A stretch of 64,000 bases of DNA from Terriglobales bacterium (GTDB lineage Bacteria; Acidobacteriota; Terriglobia; Terriglobales; Acidobacteriaceae). The notes below the pieces were generated by a model, which was not told where the DNA came from, made no database searches, and saw nothing but the letters and a program-made list of their open reading frames with translations. The translations under genes were made by a program, and so were the position numbers. Below are positions 39,661-49,781 of this stretch, in pieces. The stretch is from positions 1 through 64,000 of the forward strand of contig DASRER010000046.1 of assembly GCA_035651995.1 (NCBI GenBank), written 5' to 3'. The first letter of the stretch is position 1. Each line of letters opens with the position of its first letter.

Positions 39661-41328
39661 ATGGCTGATTACATCTACATGATGGAGACCCGCCTGTCGC
39701 CCGACCAGCAGCGGGCCGCCGCCGCAGTCCAGGAAGCGGCGCAGGCACAGGGGCTCAATGTTTATCTCACCGGGGGCGCGGTCCGCGACCTGATGACCGG
39801 GTTCCCCATCCGTGACCTCGACTTCACCGTCCAGGGCAATCCCCTCAGGCTGCAGAAGGACCTCGAAAAAGCCGGCGCCACCGTCCGCTCGGTTGACGAA
39901 GAAACGCGCACGCTCTCGCTGCTGTTTCCCACCAGCGTCCGCGCTGAAATTCAGATGGCGCGCTCGGAGCGCTACGAGAAGCCGGGCAGGCCCATCATCG
40001 CCGCCGGCACCATCATCGAAGACCTGCGCCGCCGCGACTTCACGGTCAACGCCATGGCGCTCTCGCTGAATCCCGCCTCGCGCGGCCTGCTGCTCGATCC
40101 CGCCAATGGCGTGGCCGACGTGGAGGGCAAGCTCCTCCGCATTCTGCACAACTACTCGTTCTACGAGGACCCGTCGCGCCTCATTCGCGCGGTGCGCTTC
40201 ATGGCCCGCTTCCACTGGACGCTGGAGGAGCGTACCCAGGCGCGCTTCGACGCCGCCCGCGAAGGCCGCTACATCGACAACATCTCCAACCGCGCCATCG
40301 GCGCGGAAATCGAGCAGATCGCGCACGAAGACGACCCGCTGCAGATCATGCGCGCGCTGGAAAAAGAAAACTGGATGAAGGTGCTGCACCCGCGCTGGGG
40401 CACCAACAAGGTGGACACGCAGGCGCTGAACCAGCTGGCCAAACTGCGCGAGCAGTTCATCAACCTCGGCTATACGCTCGACCTCGCCCCCGCGGTGATG
40501 TACTTCCTCACCAGCAATATGAGCGGCTCCGACATCGCCGAGATGCAGCGCCTCATCCCGCACAAGGAATTCGTCGCCGCCTGGCGCAATCTGGAAGACC
40601 AGGCCAGGGAACTCTCGCATCGCCTGGCGGGCAAGGAAGCCGCCACGCCCTCCAAGGCGTGGACGCTGCTCACCCAGTCCAGGCCCGAAACCATCATCTT
40701 TTTGGAGATCACCGGCCGCCAGTCGGCGGTTCAGCAGAAGATCCGCAACTTCCTCGGCAAATGGCGCCAGGTGCGCGCCACCAAGCTGCCGTTCCCGGAA
40801 ATGGCGGAGCTGCGCATCACGCCTGACCTGCCCGTCTATCCCAAGCTGATGGACGACGCGTTCCTGCTGCTGCTCGACGGCAAGCTCCGCTCGCACAACG
40901 AAATTCTGAAGTTCCTCAAGCCGCACGAGCCGCCGCCGCCGCCACCGCCGCCGCCGCCAACCAAAAAACGCGCCAAGGCTGCCGAAGCGCCCGCCGTCGC
41001 GGCAGGGGCCCCCGCGCCCGCTGCTGGAGCAAAACCTCCAGCGGTTTCAAAAAAGAAGAAGGGAAAGGCCCCCGAACCCGCTGCTCCGGCTCCGGCTGCA
41101 CCCGCGCCCGAAGCCGTTCCGGCCAAAGGCGCGGCAAAAGGGAAGGCTGAAGCGAAGCCCGGCGCCGCCGCGAAGCCCGCACCACCCGCGGCCGCAAAGC
41201 CGGCCTCTGCTCCCAGGCCGGCGGCCAAACCGGCAGCCAAGCCCGCCTCCAAGCCCGCATCCAAGAAGTCTGGCAAGCCCGCCAAATCAAAACCAGCCAG
41301 GAAGGTTGCAAAGAAAAAGAAGCGCTAA
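39661..41328 (+). CDS. cca: CCA tRNA nucleotidyltransferase/poly(A) polymerase family protein with basic Ala/Pro/Lys tail
   Basis: This 555-residue class II nucleotidyltransferase has the catalytic motif GGAVRD-x8-D52-L-D54 and the RRRDFTVNAMA helix. The head-neck helices contain DPSRLIRAVRFMARF. The body domain extends to about residue 420 and would add or repair the CCA end of tRNA, or polyadenylate RNA. Residues 421-555 are a striking low-complexity tail: poly-Pro, then Ala/Pro/Lys runs ending KPARKVAKKKKR, similar to histone H1-like bacterial tails. Such a tail could bind RNA or DNA. It is not part of the enzyme family. A structured RNA candidate ends just upstream. Confidence 0.88.
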   Translation: MADYIYMMETRLSPDQQRAAAAVQEAAQAQGLNVYLTGGAVRDLMTGFPIRDLDFTVQGNPLRLQKDLEKAGATVRSVDEETRTLSLLFPTSVRAEIQMARSERYEKPGRPIIAAGTIIEDLRRRDFTVNAMALSLNPASRGLLLDPANGVADVEGKLLRILHNYSFYEDPSRLIRAVRFMARFHWTLEERTQARFDAAREGRYIDNISNRAIGAEIEQIAHEDDPLQIMRALEKENWMKVLHPRWGTNKVDTQALNQLAKLREQFINLGYTLDLAPAVMYFLTSNMSGSDIAEMQRLIPHKEFVAAWRNLEDQARELSHRLAGKEAATPSKAWTLLTQSRPETIIFLEITGRQSAVQQKIRNFLGKWRQVRATKLPFPEMAELRITPDLPVYPKLMDDAFLLLLDGKLRSHNEILKFLKPHEPPPPPPPPPPTKKRAKAAEAPAVAAGAPAPAAGAKPPAVSKKKKGKAPEPAAPAPAAPAPEAVPAKGAAKGKAEAKPGAAAKPAPPAAAKPASAPRPAAKPAAKPASKPASKKSGKPAKSKPARKVAKKKKR

Positions 41329-41469
41329 TCGCGCTTCTTTGTGACCTTCGTCTCCTTTGTGGGCAGCTCTTGTCTTAATCCGCGTCGTCCGCGGCAGGCC
41401 TTCGGGGGGCATGGTCCTGCTTTTTTGGGAAACGTGAAACGTGAACCGGGAAACGTGAAACCTGCGTTT

Positions 41470-42222
41470 CTACGCACTCGCCACGATCGCCGCGAAGGAC
41501 TTCGGATCCAAACTCGCCCCGCCCACCAGCGCGCCATCGATGTGTCCTTGCTCCATCAGCGCCCGCGCGTTTTCGGGCTTCACGCTTCCGCCATACAGAA
41601 TTCGCATCGCGCCGGCCGCCGCTTTGCCCATCGCTTCGGCGGCCACGGCCCGCACCACTGCATGCGCATCGTCGGCCATCTGCGGCGTCGCCGTTTTCCC
41701 CGTCCCGATCGCCCATACCGGCTCGTACGCGACTGCGATCGGGCCTGCCTCATCGCCGGAAACCTCGCGAAAGGCCAGCGAGCACTGCCGGCGCAGCACG
41801 TCTTCGGTCAGTCCGGCCTCGCGCTCCGGCCAGACCTCACCGACGCAGACAATCGGTTTCAATCCCGCCGCGAGGGCCGTCTTCAGCTTTGCGTTGACAA
41901 TTTCGTCGGTCTCGCCGAAGTATTGCCGCCGCTCCGAGTGTCCAATGATCACGTACTTGCATCCCGCCGCCAGCAGCATCTGCGCCGACACCTCGCCGGT
42001 GTACGCGCCTTCTTTTTCCCAATGCAGGTTCTGCCCGCCCACGGCCACGCGCGACCCGTGCGTCTCCTCCACCACCGACGGAATGTCCACGAACGGCGGG
42101 CAGAGCACGATGTCGTTTTCCGTCTTGCCTTGGACCAGCGGCAGCAACGCGCGCACAAACTCCCGCGCCTGCGCCGGCGTCTTGTGCATCTTCCAGTTGG
42201 CCGCGATGAGTTTGTTACGCAT
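41470..42222 (-). CDS. tpiA: Triosephosphate isomerase
   Basis: TpiA interconverts dihydroxyacetone phosphate and glyceraldehyde 3-phosphate. This 250-residue TIM barrel has the N-terminal AANWKMHKT (catalytic Lys), GHSERRQYF (catalytic His) and AYEPVWAIGTGKTATP (catalytic Glu and loop 6), plus LYGGSVKPEN near the end. ATG at 42222 gives the standard MRNKLIAANWKM start; the frame further upstream runs through a GAGCCAA heptamer tract. It is last in the minus-strand gap-pgk-tpiA cluster, about 94 nt after pgk. Confidence 0.97.
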   Translation of the reverse strand: MRNKLIAANWKMHKTPAQAREFVRALLPLVQGKTENDIVLCPPFVDIPSVVEETHGSRVAVGGQNLHWEKEGAYTGEVSAQMLLAAGCKYVIIGHSERRQYFGETDEIVNAKLKTALAAGLKPIVCVGEVWPEREAGLTEDVLRRQCSLAFREVSGDEAGPIAVAYEPVWAIGTGKTATPQMADDAHAVVRAVAAEAMGKAAAGAMRILYGGSVKPENARALMEQGHIDGALVGGASLDPKSFAAIVASA

Positions 42223-42239
42223 CTTAGGAAAGGCGCTCT

Positions 42240-42312
42240 TAGCTATTGGCTCCTGGCTGTTGGCCAAACCAAAACCGGGTCAGCCCAGAGCCAAGAGCCA
42301 AGAGCCCAGAGC
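42240..42312. repeat. Heptamer-like tract between tpiA and pgk (GAGCCAA type)
   Basis: GAGCCAA-related 7-bp words occur at 42290-42312, preceded by related TTGGC words from 42240. Confidence 0.6.
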
Positions 42313-42315
42313 GAT

Positions 42316-43542
<1,227 letters not shown>

Positions 43543-43653
43543 GCGCGCTTCCTGCCCTTCGTGTCTTTAGTGCGCCCTTCGCGACCTTCGTGTGAAACGC
43601 TCTTGTCTTTGCCCTTTCGCGAAACGTGAAACGCGAAACGTGAAGCGGTTTTT

Positions 43654-44661
43654 TTACAGCCCCTTTTTACCGAGGAAATTGATCAGGTCCCGCACGCGGC
43701 ACGAGTATCCCCACTCGTTGTCGTACCAGGAGATGACCTTCACACAGTTGCCGGCGACCACCCGCGTCATCGTCGCGTCCACGATCGACGACCGCGAGTC
43801 GCCGCGAAAGTCATTCGACACCAGCTCCTGCTCCTCGTATCCCAGGATGCCCTTCATCCCACCCTCGGCGCACGCCTTCAGCGCCGCGTTCACTTCTTCC
43901 GGCGTCGTCTTCTTCTCCACGAATGCCACCAGGTCCACCACCGACACATCGGGCGTCGGCACGCGCATGGCGAAGCCGTCGAGCTTGCCCTTCAGCTCGG
44001 GGATCACCAGGTGCAGCGCCTTGGCCGCGCCGGTGCTGGTCGGGATCATGTTGATCGCCGCCGCGCGCGCGCGCCGCAGGTCCTTGTGCGGAAAGTCGAG
44101 AATCACCTGATCGTTCGTATACGAGTGGATCGTGGTCATCGTCCCGCTCTGGATCTTGAACGCGTCGTTCACCACTTTCGCGATCGGCGCCAGGCAGTTC
44201 GTGGTGCACGACGCATTCGAGATGATGTGGTGCTTCGCGGCGTCGTACGCGCCGTCGTTCACCCCCAGGACGATGGTCACGTCTTCGTTCTTCGCCGGCG
44301 CCGAGATGATGACCTTCTTCACCGGCCCGCGCAGGTGCTTCTTCGCGTCGTTCGCGTCGGTGAAGCGACCGGTCGACTCCACCACCACCTGCGCGCCCAC
44401 CGACTCCCACGGCAGCTTCGCCGGATCTTTTTCGGCGAACACCTTCACCCGCCTGCCGTCCACCTCGATGTAGTCCGGCCCGGCAGTCACCTTGTGCGTC
44501 AGGTTGCCGAGGATCGAGTCGTACTTCAGCAGGTGGGCCAGCGTCTTGGGATCGGTCAGGTCGTTGACCGCCACGAAGTCCAGGTTGCCGTCGTTGATCG
44601 CCGTGCGAAAAATGTTCCGCCCGATGCGCCCGAAGCCGTTGATGCCAACTTTGATCGCCAT
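43654..44661 (-). CDS. gap: Glyceraldehyde-3-phosphate dehydrogenase, type I
   Basis: This 335-residue enzyme oxidises glyceraldehyde 3-phosphate to 1,3-bisphosphoglycerate. The NAD motif is [11 protein letters not shown]. The residues N33-D34 after strand 2 favour NAD over NADP. The catalytic Cys lies in [12 protein letters not shown] (about residue 150), and the catalytic His in [17 protein letters not shown]. It is the first gene of the glycolytic cluster on the minus strand. A plausible promoter (TTGCAT-18-TAGCAT, 44761-44790) lies about 100 nt upstream. No second copy is in the window. Confidence 0.97.
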   Translation of the reverse strand: MAIKVGINGFGRIGRNIFRTAINDGNLDFVAVNDLTDPKTLAHLLKYDSILGNLTHKVTAGPDYIEVDGRRVKVFAEKDPAKLPWESVGAQVVVESTGRFTDANDAKKHLRGPVKKVIISAPAKNEDVTIVLGVNDGAYDAAKHHIISNASCTTNCLAPIAKVVNDAFKIQSGTMTTIHSYTNDQVILDFPHKDLRRARAAAINMIPTSTGAAKALHLVIPELKGKLDGFAMRVPTPDVSVVDLVAFVEKKTTPEEVNAALKACAEGGMKGILGYEEQELVSNDFRGDSRSSIVDATMTRVVAGNCVKVISWYDNEWGYSCRVRDLINFLGKKGL

Positions 44662-44760
44662 GCGTCGTCCTTCTCCTGATGTCCGTAGAGACGTAAGCCT
44701 GCTGCTTCTCGCCGCGCGCGCACTACACGGCGCGTAAGGGTCTGGCCAAACAAACCACCG

Positions 44761-44790
44761 ATGCTAGCACTCGGATTACGCGCAATGCAA
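44761..44790 (-). promoter_or_regulatory. Candidate promoter of gap-pgk-tpiA
   Basis: On the minus strand TTGCAT (44785-44790) and TAGCAT (44761-44766) are separated by 18 bp, about 100 nt before the gap ATG. A degraded copy of the GAGACGTAGC palindrome (about 44685-44710) lies between the promoter and the gene. Confidence 0.4.
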
Positions 44791-44939
44791 AACCATCGCC
44801 GTCACGCCAGGCTCTCCTTTCCTGGCGCGCGATGCAGATATCGGATCCTCCGCGCCCGTGGCGCCCCGCTGCGTCCCCTGCGTTCAAGCTCCTGGTCCCC
44901 GTTTGCCGCCCACCGCCGCGCTGTGTTACAAGCGCATGC

Positions 44940-45980
44940 ATGGGAAAATGGCCACGCCGCCGCAAGAAGCGGCGCCCGGAATCGGGCGAAGCGGCAAACA
45001 CCGACCGCCAGCCGCCGCAGCAGGGGCCTCCACCTCTGGAACCGCGCTATCCCGACGAGCGCTTCGGCGCGCCGCGTCACGAGCCTGCGCCGTCCGACGA
45101 CGACGCGCAGCCCGGCTTCGACGGGCCCGCCGCGCCGGAAGTGAACGGCAACGTTGATTCCGCGTTCGCATCCAACGCCGCCGCGCCCGCAGGCCGCCGC
45201 TCGCGCCGCCGTCGCGGACGCCGTGGCCGCCGCGGAGGCGCCGGCCGCGCACGCCCGCAGCAGCAGGAGCAAGCCGGGCAGGGCGCGCGCGACACTTCGT
45301 CGCGACCCGAGCAGCGCGCCGCACAGCGCCCTTCGCCTTCCGGTTCCGCTCCCACGCCCCTCCGTCCCGATTTCGCCGCCGGTTACGGTGGATCCAGCGG
45401 CGCCGGGCAAATGACCAATGACTTCGCGCCCTCCGACGCCGAACTCGACGAGCCCACCTCCGGCCCGACCACGCCCTTCGCGCCCGAGCTGACGCCCTCA
45501 GGCGCGCCGGCGCCGCCACGCGCGCCGCGCGGCGTCGTCGTGCTCGCCATCGGCCTGCCCGGTTCGGGCAAGACCACCTGGTTCAAGCGCCGCGGCGTTA
45601 CACCGCTCTCCAGCGACCTGCTGCGCACGGTGCTGTTCGACAACATCACCGAGCAGCGCTTTCAGCACCTGGTCTTCAGCGTGCTCCGCGCCATGCTGCG
45701 CGCCCGCCTCATCGCCCGCATGCCGTGGAACTACGTCGACGCCACCAACCTCAACCCGCGCGAGCGCCAGCAGTGGATCGAAATGGCCCGCGGCTTCGGC
45801 TACGAAGTGCACGCGGTTTTCTTCGATGTCCCGCTCGAAGTCTGCCTGGAGCGCAACCGCCGCCGCGAGCGGGTTGTCCCCGAAGACGTCATGCAGCGCA
45901 TGGCCGCCAAGCTGAAGCCGCCGACTTTTGACGAAGGCTTCAGCAAAATCACCGTCGTCCGCGTGAAACGGCCTGCCTGA
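44940..45980 (+). CDS. P-loop (polynucleotide kinase-like) ATPase with Arg/Pro-rich disordered N terminus
   Basis: This 346-residue protein has a disordered N-terminal half (residues 1-195) that begins GKWPRRRKKRRPE, contains an Arg/Gly-rich block (RRSRRRRGRRGRRGGAGRARP) and many Pro/Ser. The C-terminal kinase-like domain has Walker A GLPGSGKTTW (about 205-214), DATNLNPRERQQW, and the VFFDVPLEVCLERNRRRERVVPEDVM lid region typical of AAA_33/polynucleotide-kinase-like enzymes. RNA or nucleotide phosphorylation is possible. The basic block resembles RNA-binding RGG/Arg-rich tails. ATG at 44940 is the first plausible start; the upstream frame is unsupported. Its gene stands between the gap and gpmI genes. 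Substrate unknown. Confidence 0.83.
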   Translation: MGKWPRRRKKRRPESGEAANTDRQPPQQGPPPLEPRYPDERFGAPRHEPAPSDDDAQPGFDGPAAPEVNGNVDSAFASNAAAPAGRRSRRRRGRRGRRGGAGRARPQQQEQAGQGARDTSSRPEQRAAQRPSPSGSAPTPLRPDFAAGYGGSSGAGQMTNDFAPSDAELDEPTSGPTTPFAPELTPSGAPAPPRAPRGVVVLAIGLPGSGKTTWFKRRGVTPLSSDLLRTVLFDNITEQRFQHLVFSVLRAMLRARLIARMPWNYVDATNLNPRERQQWIEMARGFGYEVHAVFFDVPLEVCLERNRRRERVVPEDVMQRMAAKLKPPTFDEGFSKITVVRVKRPA

Positions 45981-46267
45981 TAGGCTGCCGTCTCACAATT
46001 GCGGCCACTCTCCCTCGAAGTCATCCTGAGCGAAGCGTGCGATTCCGCCACGGCGGGATCGCGTGCGCAGTCGAAGGACCCCGCGACCGAAGGCGCCGTC
46101 TGGGCTGCCCGAGGGAATCTCAACCACGCTCGATTTCTCGCCGTGTCCTTCGTGCAACCTTCGTGTCCCTGGTGTGACGGCCTCTTGCTTTTCAATTCCG
46201 CAGTTCCGCAATTCGGCCCTTCGGCAGTCTGCTCCGCGCCTCCGCGTCTCCGCGGTTGGCCTTCGTT
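45981..46267. repeat. Intergenic region with bipartite repeat and T/G-rich tract
   Basis: A bipartite repeat copy (GTCATCCTGAGC ... GTCGAAGGACCCC, 46021-46081) encloses a core with near-perfect complementarity (GCGTGCGATTCCGCC with GGCGGGATCGCGTGC). A degenerate CTTCGTGCAACC/TTCGTGTCC tract follows (about 46141-46200). Confidence 0.65.
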
Positions 46268-46273
46268 TACAAT
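46268..46273 (+). promoter_or_regulatory. -10 box for gpmI (near-leaderless)
   Basis: TACAAT is followed by 8 nt (CGCCGCCG) and then ATG at 46282. Confidence 0.5.
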
Positions 46274-46281
46274 CGCCGCCG

Positions 46282-47886
46282 ATGCCGCGCCCGAAGCCAC
46301 TCGTCCTCGTCATCCTCGACGGCTGGGGATACGCCCCGCCCTCGCCCGCCAACGCCATCTCGCTCGCCCGCAAGCCGGTTTACGACAAGTTGCTCGCCGA
46401 CTTCCCCAACACGCTCATCCACACCAGCGGCCATTTCGTCGGCCTCCCCGACGGGCAGATGGGCAACAGCGAAGTCGGCCATCTCAACATCGGCGCCGGC
46501 CGCATCGTTTACATGGACATCACCCGCATCGACCTGATGATCCAGTCCGGCGACTTCTTCTCCAACCCCGCGCTGCTCGCGGCGATGAAGAACGCGCGCT
46601 CCGGCGGCCGCCGCCTGCACATCTTCGGCCTGCTCTCCGATGGCGGCGTGCACTCGCACATCCACCACCTGTTCGCAATATTGAAGATGGCGCGCCAGCA
46701 GGGCGTGGATCGCGCCTTCGTCCACGCTTTCATGGACGGTCGCGACACGCTTCCCACCTCCGGCGCCGGATACATGCAGGCGCTCCAGCAGAAGATGCGC
46801 GAGTACAACGTGGGCCGCGTCGCCTCCGTCAGCGGCCGCTACTACGCCATGGACCGCGATCGCCGCTGGGAGCGCGTCGCGAAGGCGTTCAACGCCATCG
46901 TCCGTGCCGACGGCGAGGCCGCGCGCTACGTGGACCCGGTGCAGGGAATCAAGGATTCCTACAACAAAGACGTGACCGACGAGTTCATCGTGCCCTTTGT
47001 CGTCGCCGACAATCGCGGCGGGCCCGTCACCACAATTCGCGACGACGACAGTTGCATCTGCTTCAACTTCCGCGCCGACCGCGCCCGCCAGATCACCCGC
47101 GCCCTCGCCCGCGAGAGCGGACTCACCCCGCAAGCCGGACGCGAACTCCCCGGCGCCGCCGACCTCGACGCCACCATCCCGCGCGATCGCGTCCCGAAGA
47201 ACCTGACCTACATCTGCATGACGCGCTATGACAAGCAGTTCACCCTGCCCTACGTCGTGCCGCCCGAGTCGCTCGACAACATCCTTGCCAACGTCATGGG
47301 CCAGCAGCGCCTCCGCAACCTGCGCGTCGCGGAAACCGAAAAGTATGCGCACGTGACGTATTTCTTCAATGGCGGTGTCGAAGAGCCGTTTCCCGGCGAA
47401 GAGCGGACCCTCGTCCCTTCGCCGAAGGTTGCGACCTACGACCTGAAGCCGGAAATGTCGGCCGAGGGAATTGCCGGCGTGGTCACGAGGGCCGTGAACG
47501 ATACCGCCTTCGACGTCATCATCGTGAACTTCGCCAACGCCGACATGGTGGGCCACTCCGGCAAAATCCCGCCCACCATCAAAGCCGTGGAAACCGTGGA
47601 CGCCTGCCTCGGCCGCATTCTGCAAGCCGTGCGCGCGCACGGCGGCGCGGTGCTGGTCACCGCCGACCACGGCAACGCCGAAATGATGATTGATCCCGCC
47701 ACCGGCGGCCCGCACACCGCGCACACCACCAACCCCGTGCCGCTCATCATCGCGGGCAACGATGGCAAGAACTTTTCCCTCCGCCCCGACGGCGCCCTTC
47801 AGGACATCGCGCCCACCATTCTCGGCGTCCTCGGAATCCCGCAGCCCAAAGAGATGACCGGCCGCGACCTGCGGGTGAAACCGTAG
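46282..47886 (+). CDS. gpmI: 2,3-bisphosphoglycerate-independent phosphoglycerate mutase
   Basis: This 534-residue Mn-dependent enzyme interconverts 3- and 2-phosphoglycerate. The first metal Asp is in LVILDGWGY (Asp13), and the catalytic Ser63 is in [12 protein letters not shown]. The transferase insert contains [14 protein letters not shown] and [15 protein letters not shown], and the C-terminal metal site has ADHGNAEMM and TAHTTNPVP. Length is normal. The frame upstream of 46282 is only repeat sequence. It continues lower glycolysis together with the nearby gap-pgk-tpiA cluster, though on the opposite strand. The stop is followed at once by a GTAGAGACGTAG palindrome. Confidence 0.97.
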   Translation: MPRPKPLVLVILDGWGYAPPSPANAISLARKPVYDKLLADFPNTLIHTSGHFVGLPDGQMGNSEVGHLNIGAGRIVYMDITRIDLMIQSGDFFSNPALLAAMKNARSGGRRLHIFGLLSDGGVHSHIHHLFAILKMARQQGVDRAFVHAFMDGRDTLPTSGAGYMQALQQKMREYNVGRVASVSGRYYAMDRDRRWERVAKAFNAIVRADGEAARYVDPVQGIKDSYNKDVTDEFIVPFVVADNRGGPVTTIRDDDSCICFNFRADRARQITRALARESGLTPQAGRELPGAADLDATIPRDRVPKNLTYICMTRYDKQFTLPYVVPPESLDNILANVMGQQRLRNLRVAETEKYAHVTYFFNGGVEEPFPGEERTLVPSPKVATYDLKPEMSAEGIAGVVTRAVNDTAFDVIIVNFANADMVGHSGKIPPTIKAVETVDACLGRILQAVRAHGGAVLVTADHGNAEMMIDPATGGPHTAHTTNPVPLIIAGNDGKNFSLRPDGALQDIAPTILGVLGIPQPKEMTGRDLRVKP

Positions 47887-47896
47887 GGAAGCCGTA

Positions 47897-47918
47897 GAGA
47901 CGTAGCTTGCTACGTCTC
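47897..47918. repeat. Dispersed palindrome GAGACGTAGC-TT-GCTACGTCTC
   Basis: This is the perfect copy, 10 nt after the gpmI stop. Compare the copies at 6184-6205 and 60598-60619. Confidence 0.85.
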
Positions 47919-47929
47919 CCGCGGCCACC

Positions 47930-48300
47930 ACGGCCCGTGTGGACGCGGGCGACCTCGCCCCGCGCTGGTATTTCCAACGTTGTAGCGGCGCGCCCGCCCT
48001 CGCCGGCCGGCACGCCACCACGGACCGTGTGGCCCGGACGCCCTCGTCCGCGAACTTGCCATCACTGCTGCCAAGGTCAATCCCTTTACGTTGTAGCGAC
48101 GGGCGCCCTCGCCCGTCGGCAAGTCACGACGAACCCTCAGGAATTGTCATCCCAAGCGCGTTCTTTGCGCGAAGGTCAATCCCTTTACGTTGTAGCGACG
48201 GGTGCCCTCGCCCGTCGGCAAGTCACGACGAACCCTCAGGAATTGTCATCCCGAGCGCGTTCCTTGCGCGAGGGATCTGCATTTGCTGTTCGCACCACAA
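47930..48300. repeat. Repeat-filled intergenic region with a 99-bp tandem duplication
   Basis: Two tandem copies of a 99-bp unit begin at 48073 and 48172. Each carries the hairpin GACGGGC-GCCCTC-GCCCGTC (48098-48117; 48197-48216 with one G-T wobble). The flanking DNA holds further GC hairpins with CCCT-type loops. The open frame running through it simply repeats a 33-residue translation and is not taken as a gene. A T/G-rich degenerate tract near 48335-48375 precedes the next gene. Confidence 0.8.
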
Positions 48301-48381
48301 CGATCAGCGGCGTTCAGCGCTCCGCGCACACCACTCCTTTGTGTATCTTTGTGTCCTTTGCCGTTAAGCTTTGACCTTCGC

Positions 48382-49386
48382 ATGACCGACAACCATCGCA
48401 TCAACGTTCTGGCTGTGGTCTACCATCCCTTCTCCCTCTGGCGCGCGCCCGACTGGCTCAGCACGCGCCTCCGGAGCGATTTTCCGCAGGTCCACGCCAC
48501 CCAGCTCCCCAGCTACCAGAACGTCGAAGACCACATCGCGTCGGCCGACGCCCTCATCGGGTGGTCGCTTCGCGCCGAGCAATTCGCGCTCGCCAAAAGA
48601 CTCCGCTGGATCCACTCTCCCGCCGCTGCCGTGCACCAGCTCCTGCTCGTGCCCTCCATCGCGCAAAGCGACGTCATGATCACCAACGCCGCCACCATCC
48701 ACGGCCCGGTGGTCGCCGAGCACGCTATCGCGCTCATCCTCGCCCTGGCCAAGCGCCTCCCGTGGGCCATGCGCTATCAGCAGGAAAAAAATTGGGCGCA
48801 GCAGATCATGTGGGACACCGAGCCGCGCCCGCGCGAGGTCTCCGGCGCTAACCTGCTGCTCATCGGACTGGGCAACATCGGCAGGGAAGTGGCTTCTCGC
48901 GCCGCCGCGCTCGGTATGCGCGTGGCCGCCGTGCGCGAAAATCCGGCTCGCGGCGCCGAAACTGCGCACGAGGTCCACGGCTTCGACCAGCTCGATTCGC
49001 TGCTCCCGGGCGCCGACTACGTCGTCCTCGCCGCGCCGCTCACGCCGCGCACACTGCGGTTGTTCAACGCCGATCGCCTCGCGCGCCTCCGCAAAGACGC
49101 CTACCTCGTCAACGTCGCTCGCGGCCCGCTCATCGACGCCGCCGCTCTTGCCCACGCGCTCGGCCGCAACCAATTCGCCGGCGCCGCCCTCGATACTTTC
49201 GACGAAGAGCCGCTCCCCGCTTCCTCGCCCCTCTGGACCCTGCCCAACGTCTTCATCACCCCGCACACCGCCGCCGTAACAGAGAAACTCTGGGAGCGCC
49301 ATTACGCGCTCATCGCCGAAAACATGCGCCGCTTCCTCGCTGGCCGGCCGTTGCTCAACCTGGTCGACAAATCCCGCGGCTACTGA
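48382..49386 (+). CDS. D-2-hydroxyacid dehydrogenase family protein
   Basis: This 334-residue NAD(P)-dependent dehydrogenase has the nucleotide motif LIGLGNIGREVASRAA and the catalytic Arg in VNVARGPLID. The Asp/Glu pair is in DTFDEEPLP, and the catalytic His is in FITPHTAAV. The N-terminal half contains the substrate lobe with HSPAAAVHQLL. Members act on glyoxylate, hydroxypyruvate, phosphoglycerate or D-lactate-type substrates; this sequence does not show which. ATG at 48382 follows the T/G-rich tract directly. It is bracketed by two repeat-filled intergenic regions and appears monocistronic. Confidence 0.92.
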   Translation: MTDNHRINVLAVVYHPFSLWRAPDWLSTRLRSDFPQVHATQLPSYQNVEDHIASADALIGWSLRAEQFALAKRLRWIHSPAAAVHQLLLVPSIAQSDVMITNAATIHGPVVAEHAIALILALAKRLPWAMRYQQEKNWAQQIMWDTEPRPREVSGANLLLIGLGNIGREVASRAAALGMRVAAVRENPARGAETAHEVHGFDQLDSLLPGADYVVLAAPLTPRTLRLFNADRLARLRKDAYLVNVARGPLIDAAALAHALGRNQFAGAALDTFDEEPLPASSPLWTLPNVFITPHTAAVTEKLWERHYALIAENMRRFLAGRPLLNLVDKSRGY

Positions 49387-49405
49387 CGCGCCGCACCACG
49401 CGCCC

Positions 49406-49625
49406 GCCGGCGCCCTCGCCCGGCACGCCACCACGGACCGTGTAACGCGGACGCCCTCGTCCGCGAGCTTGCTACCACGGCTCCCGAGTTCAATGTTGCA
49501 GCGGCCGGCGCCCTCGCCCGGCACGCCACCACGGACCGTGTGGCGCGGACGCCCTCGTCCGCGAGCTTGCTACCACGGCTCCCGAGTTCAACGTTGCGGC
49601 GGCCGGCGCTCTCGCCCGGCACGCC
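49406..49625. repeat. 98-bp tandem repeat with paired hairpins
   Basis: The unit starts at 49406, 49504 and 49602 (third copy partial). Each full copy has two GC hairpins with the same CCCT loop: CGCGGACG-CCCT-CGTCCGCG (49446-49465) and a GCCGGCG-CCCT-CGCCCGGC type (49406-49424) with one bulge. Confidence 0.85.
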
Positions 49626-49718
49626 ACATCTCATGACTTTCCGGGCTACAGAGACCTTGCTGGCGAACTGGCCCTCCCTGGAAACTCATCCTGAAGTTCA
49701 GCTCCGGAAATCCGGTGC

Positions 49719-49724
49719 TAGAAT
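49719..49724 (+). promoter_or_regulatory. Possible -10 box of the signalling gene cluster
   Basis: TAGAAT lies 57 nt before the ATG at 49782, just after the tandem repeat. Confidence 0.35.
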
Positions 49725-49781
49725 CCCCTGCAACGCTGTCCTCTCTGCGCGCCCGCTATTCCGTCCTGAGGTCCGCACCTT

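Noticed and set aside
46267-48021. A 584-residue minus-strand open frame opposite gpmI
   Set aside because: It is an antisense shadow of gpmI, which has all catalytic motifs.
47907-48374. A plus-strand frame with a duplicated 33-residue translation
   Set aside because: The duplication is the 99-bp intergenic tandem repeat; there is no start site and the hairpins explain the sequence.
48073-49625. A CRISPR array reading of the repeated units
   Set aside because: Units are adjacent or nearly so without unique spacers of constant length, and no cas genes are present.
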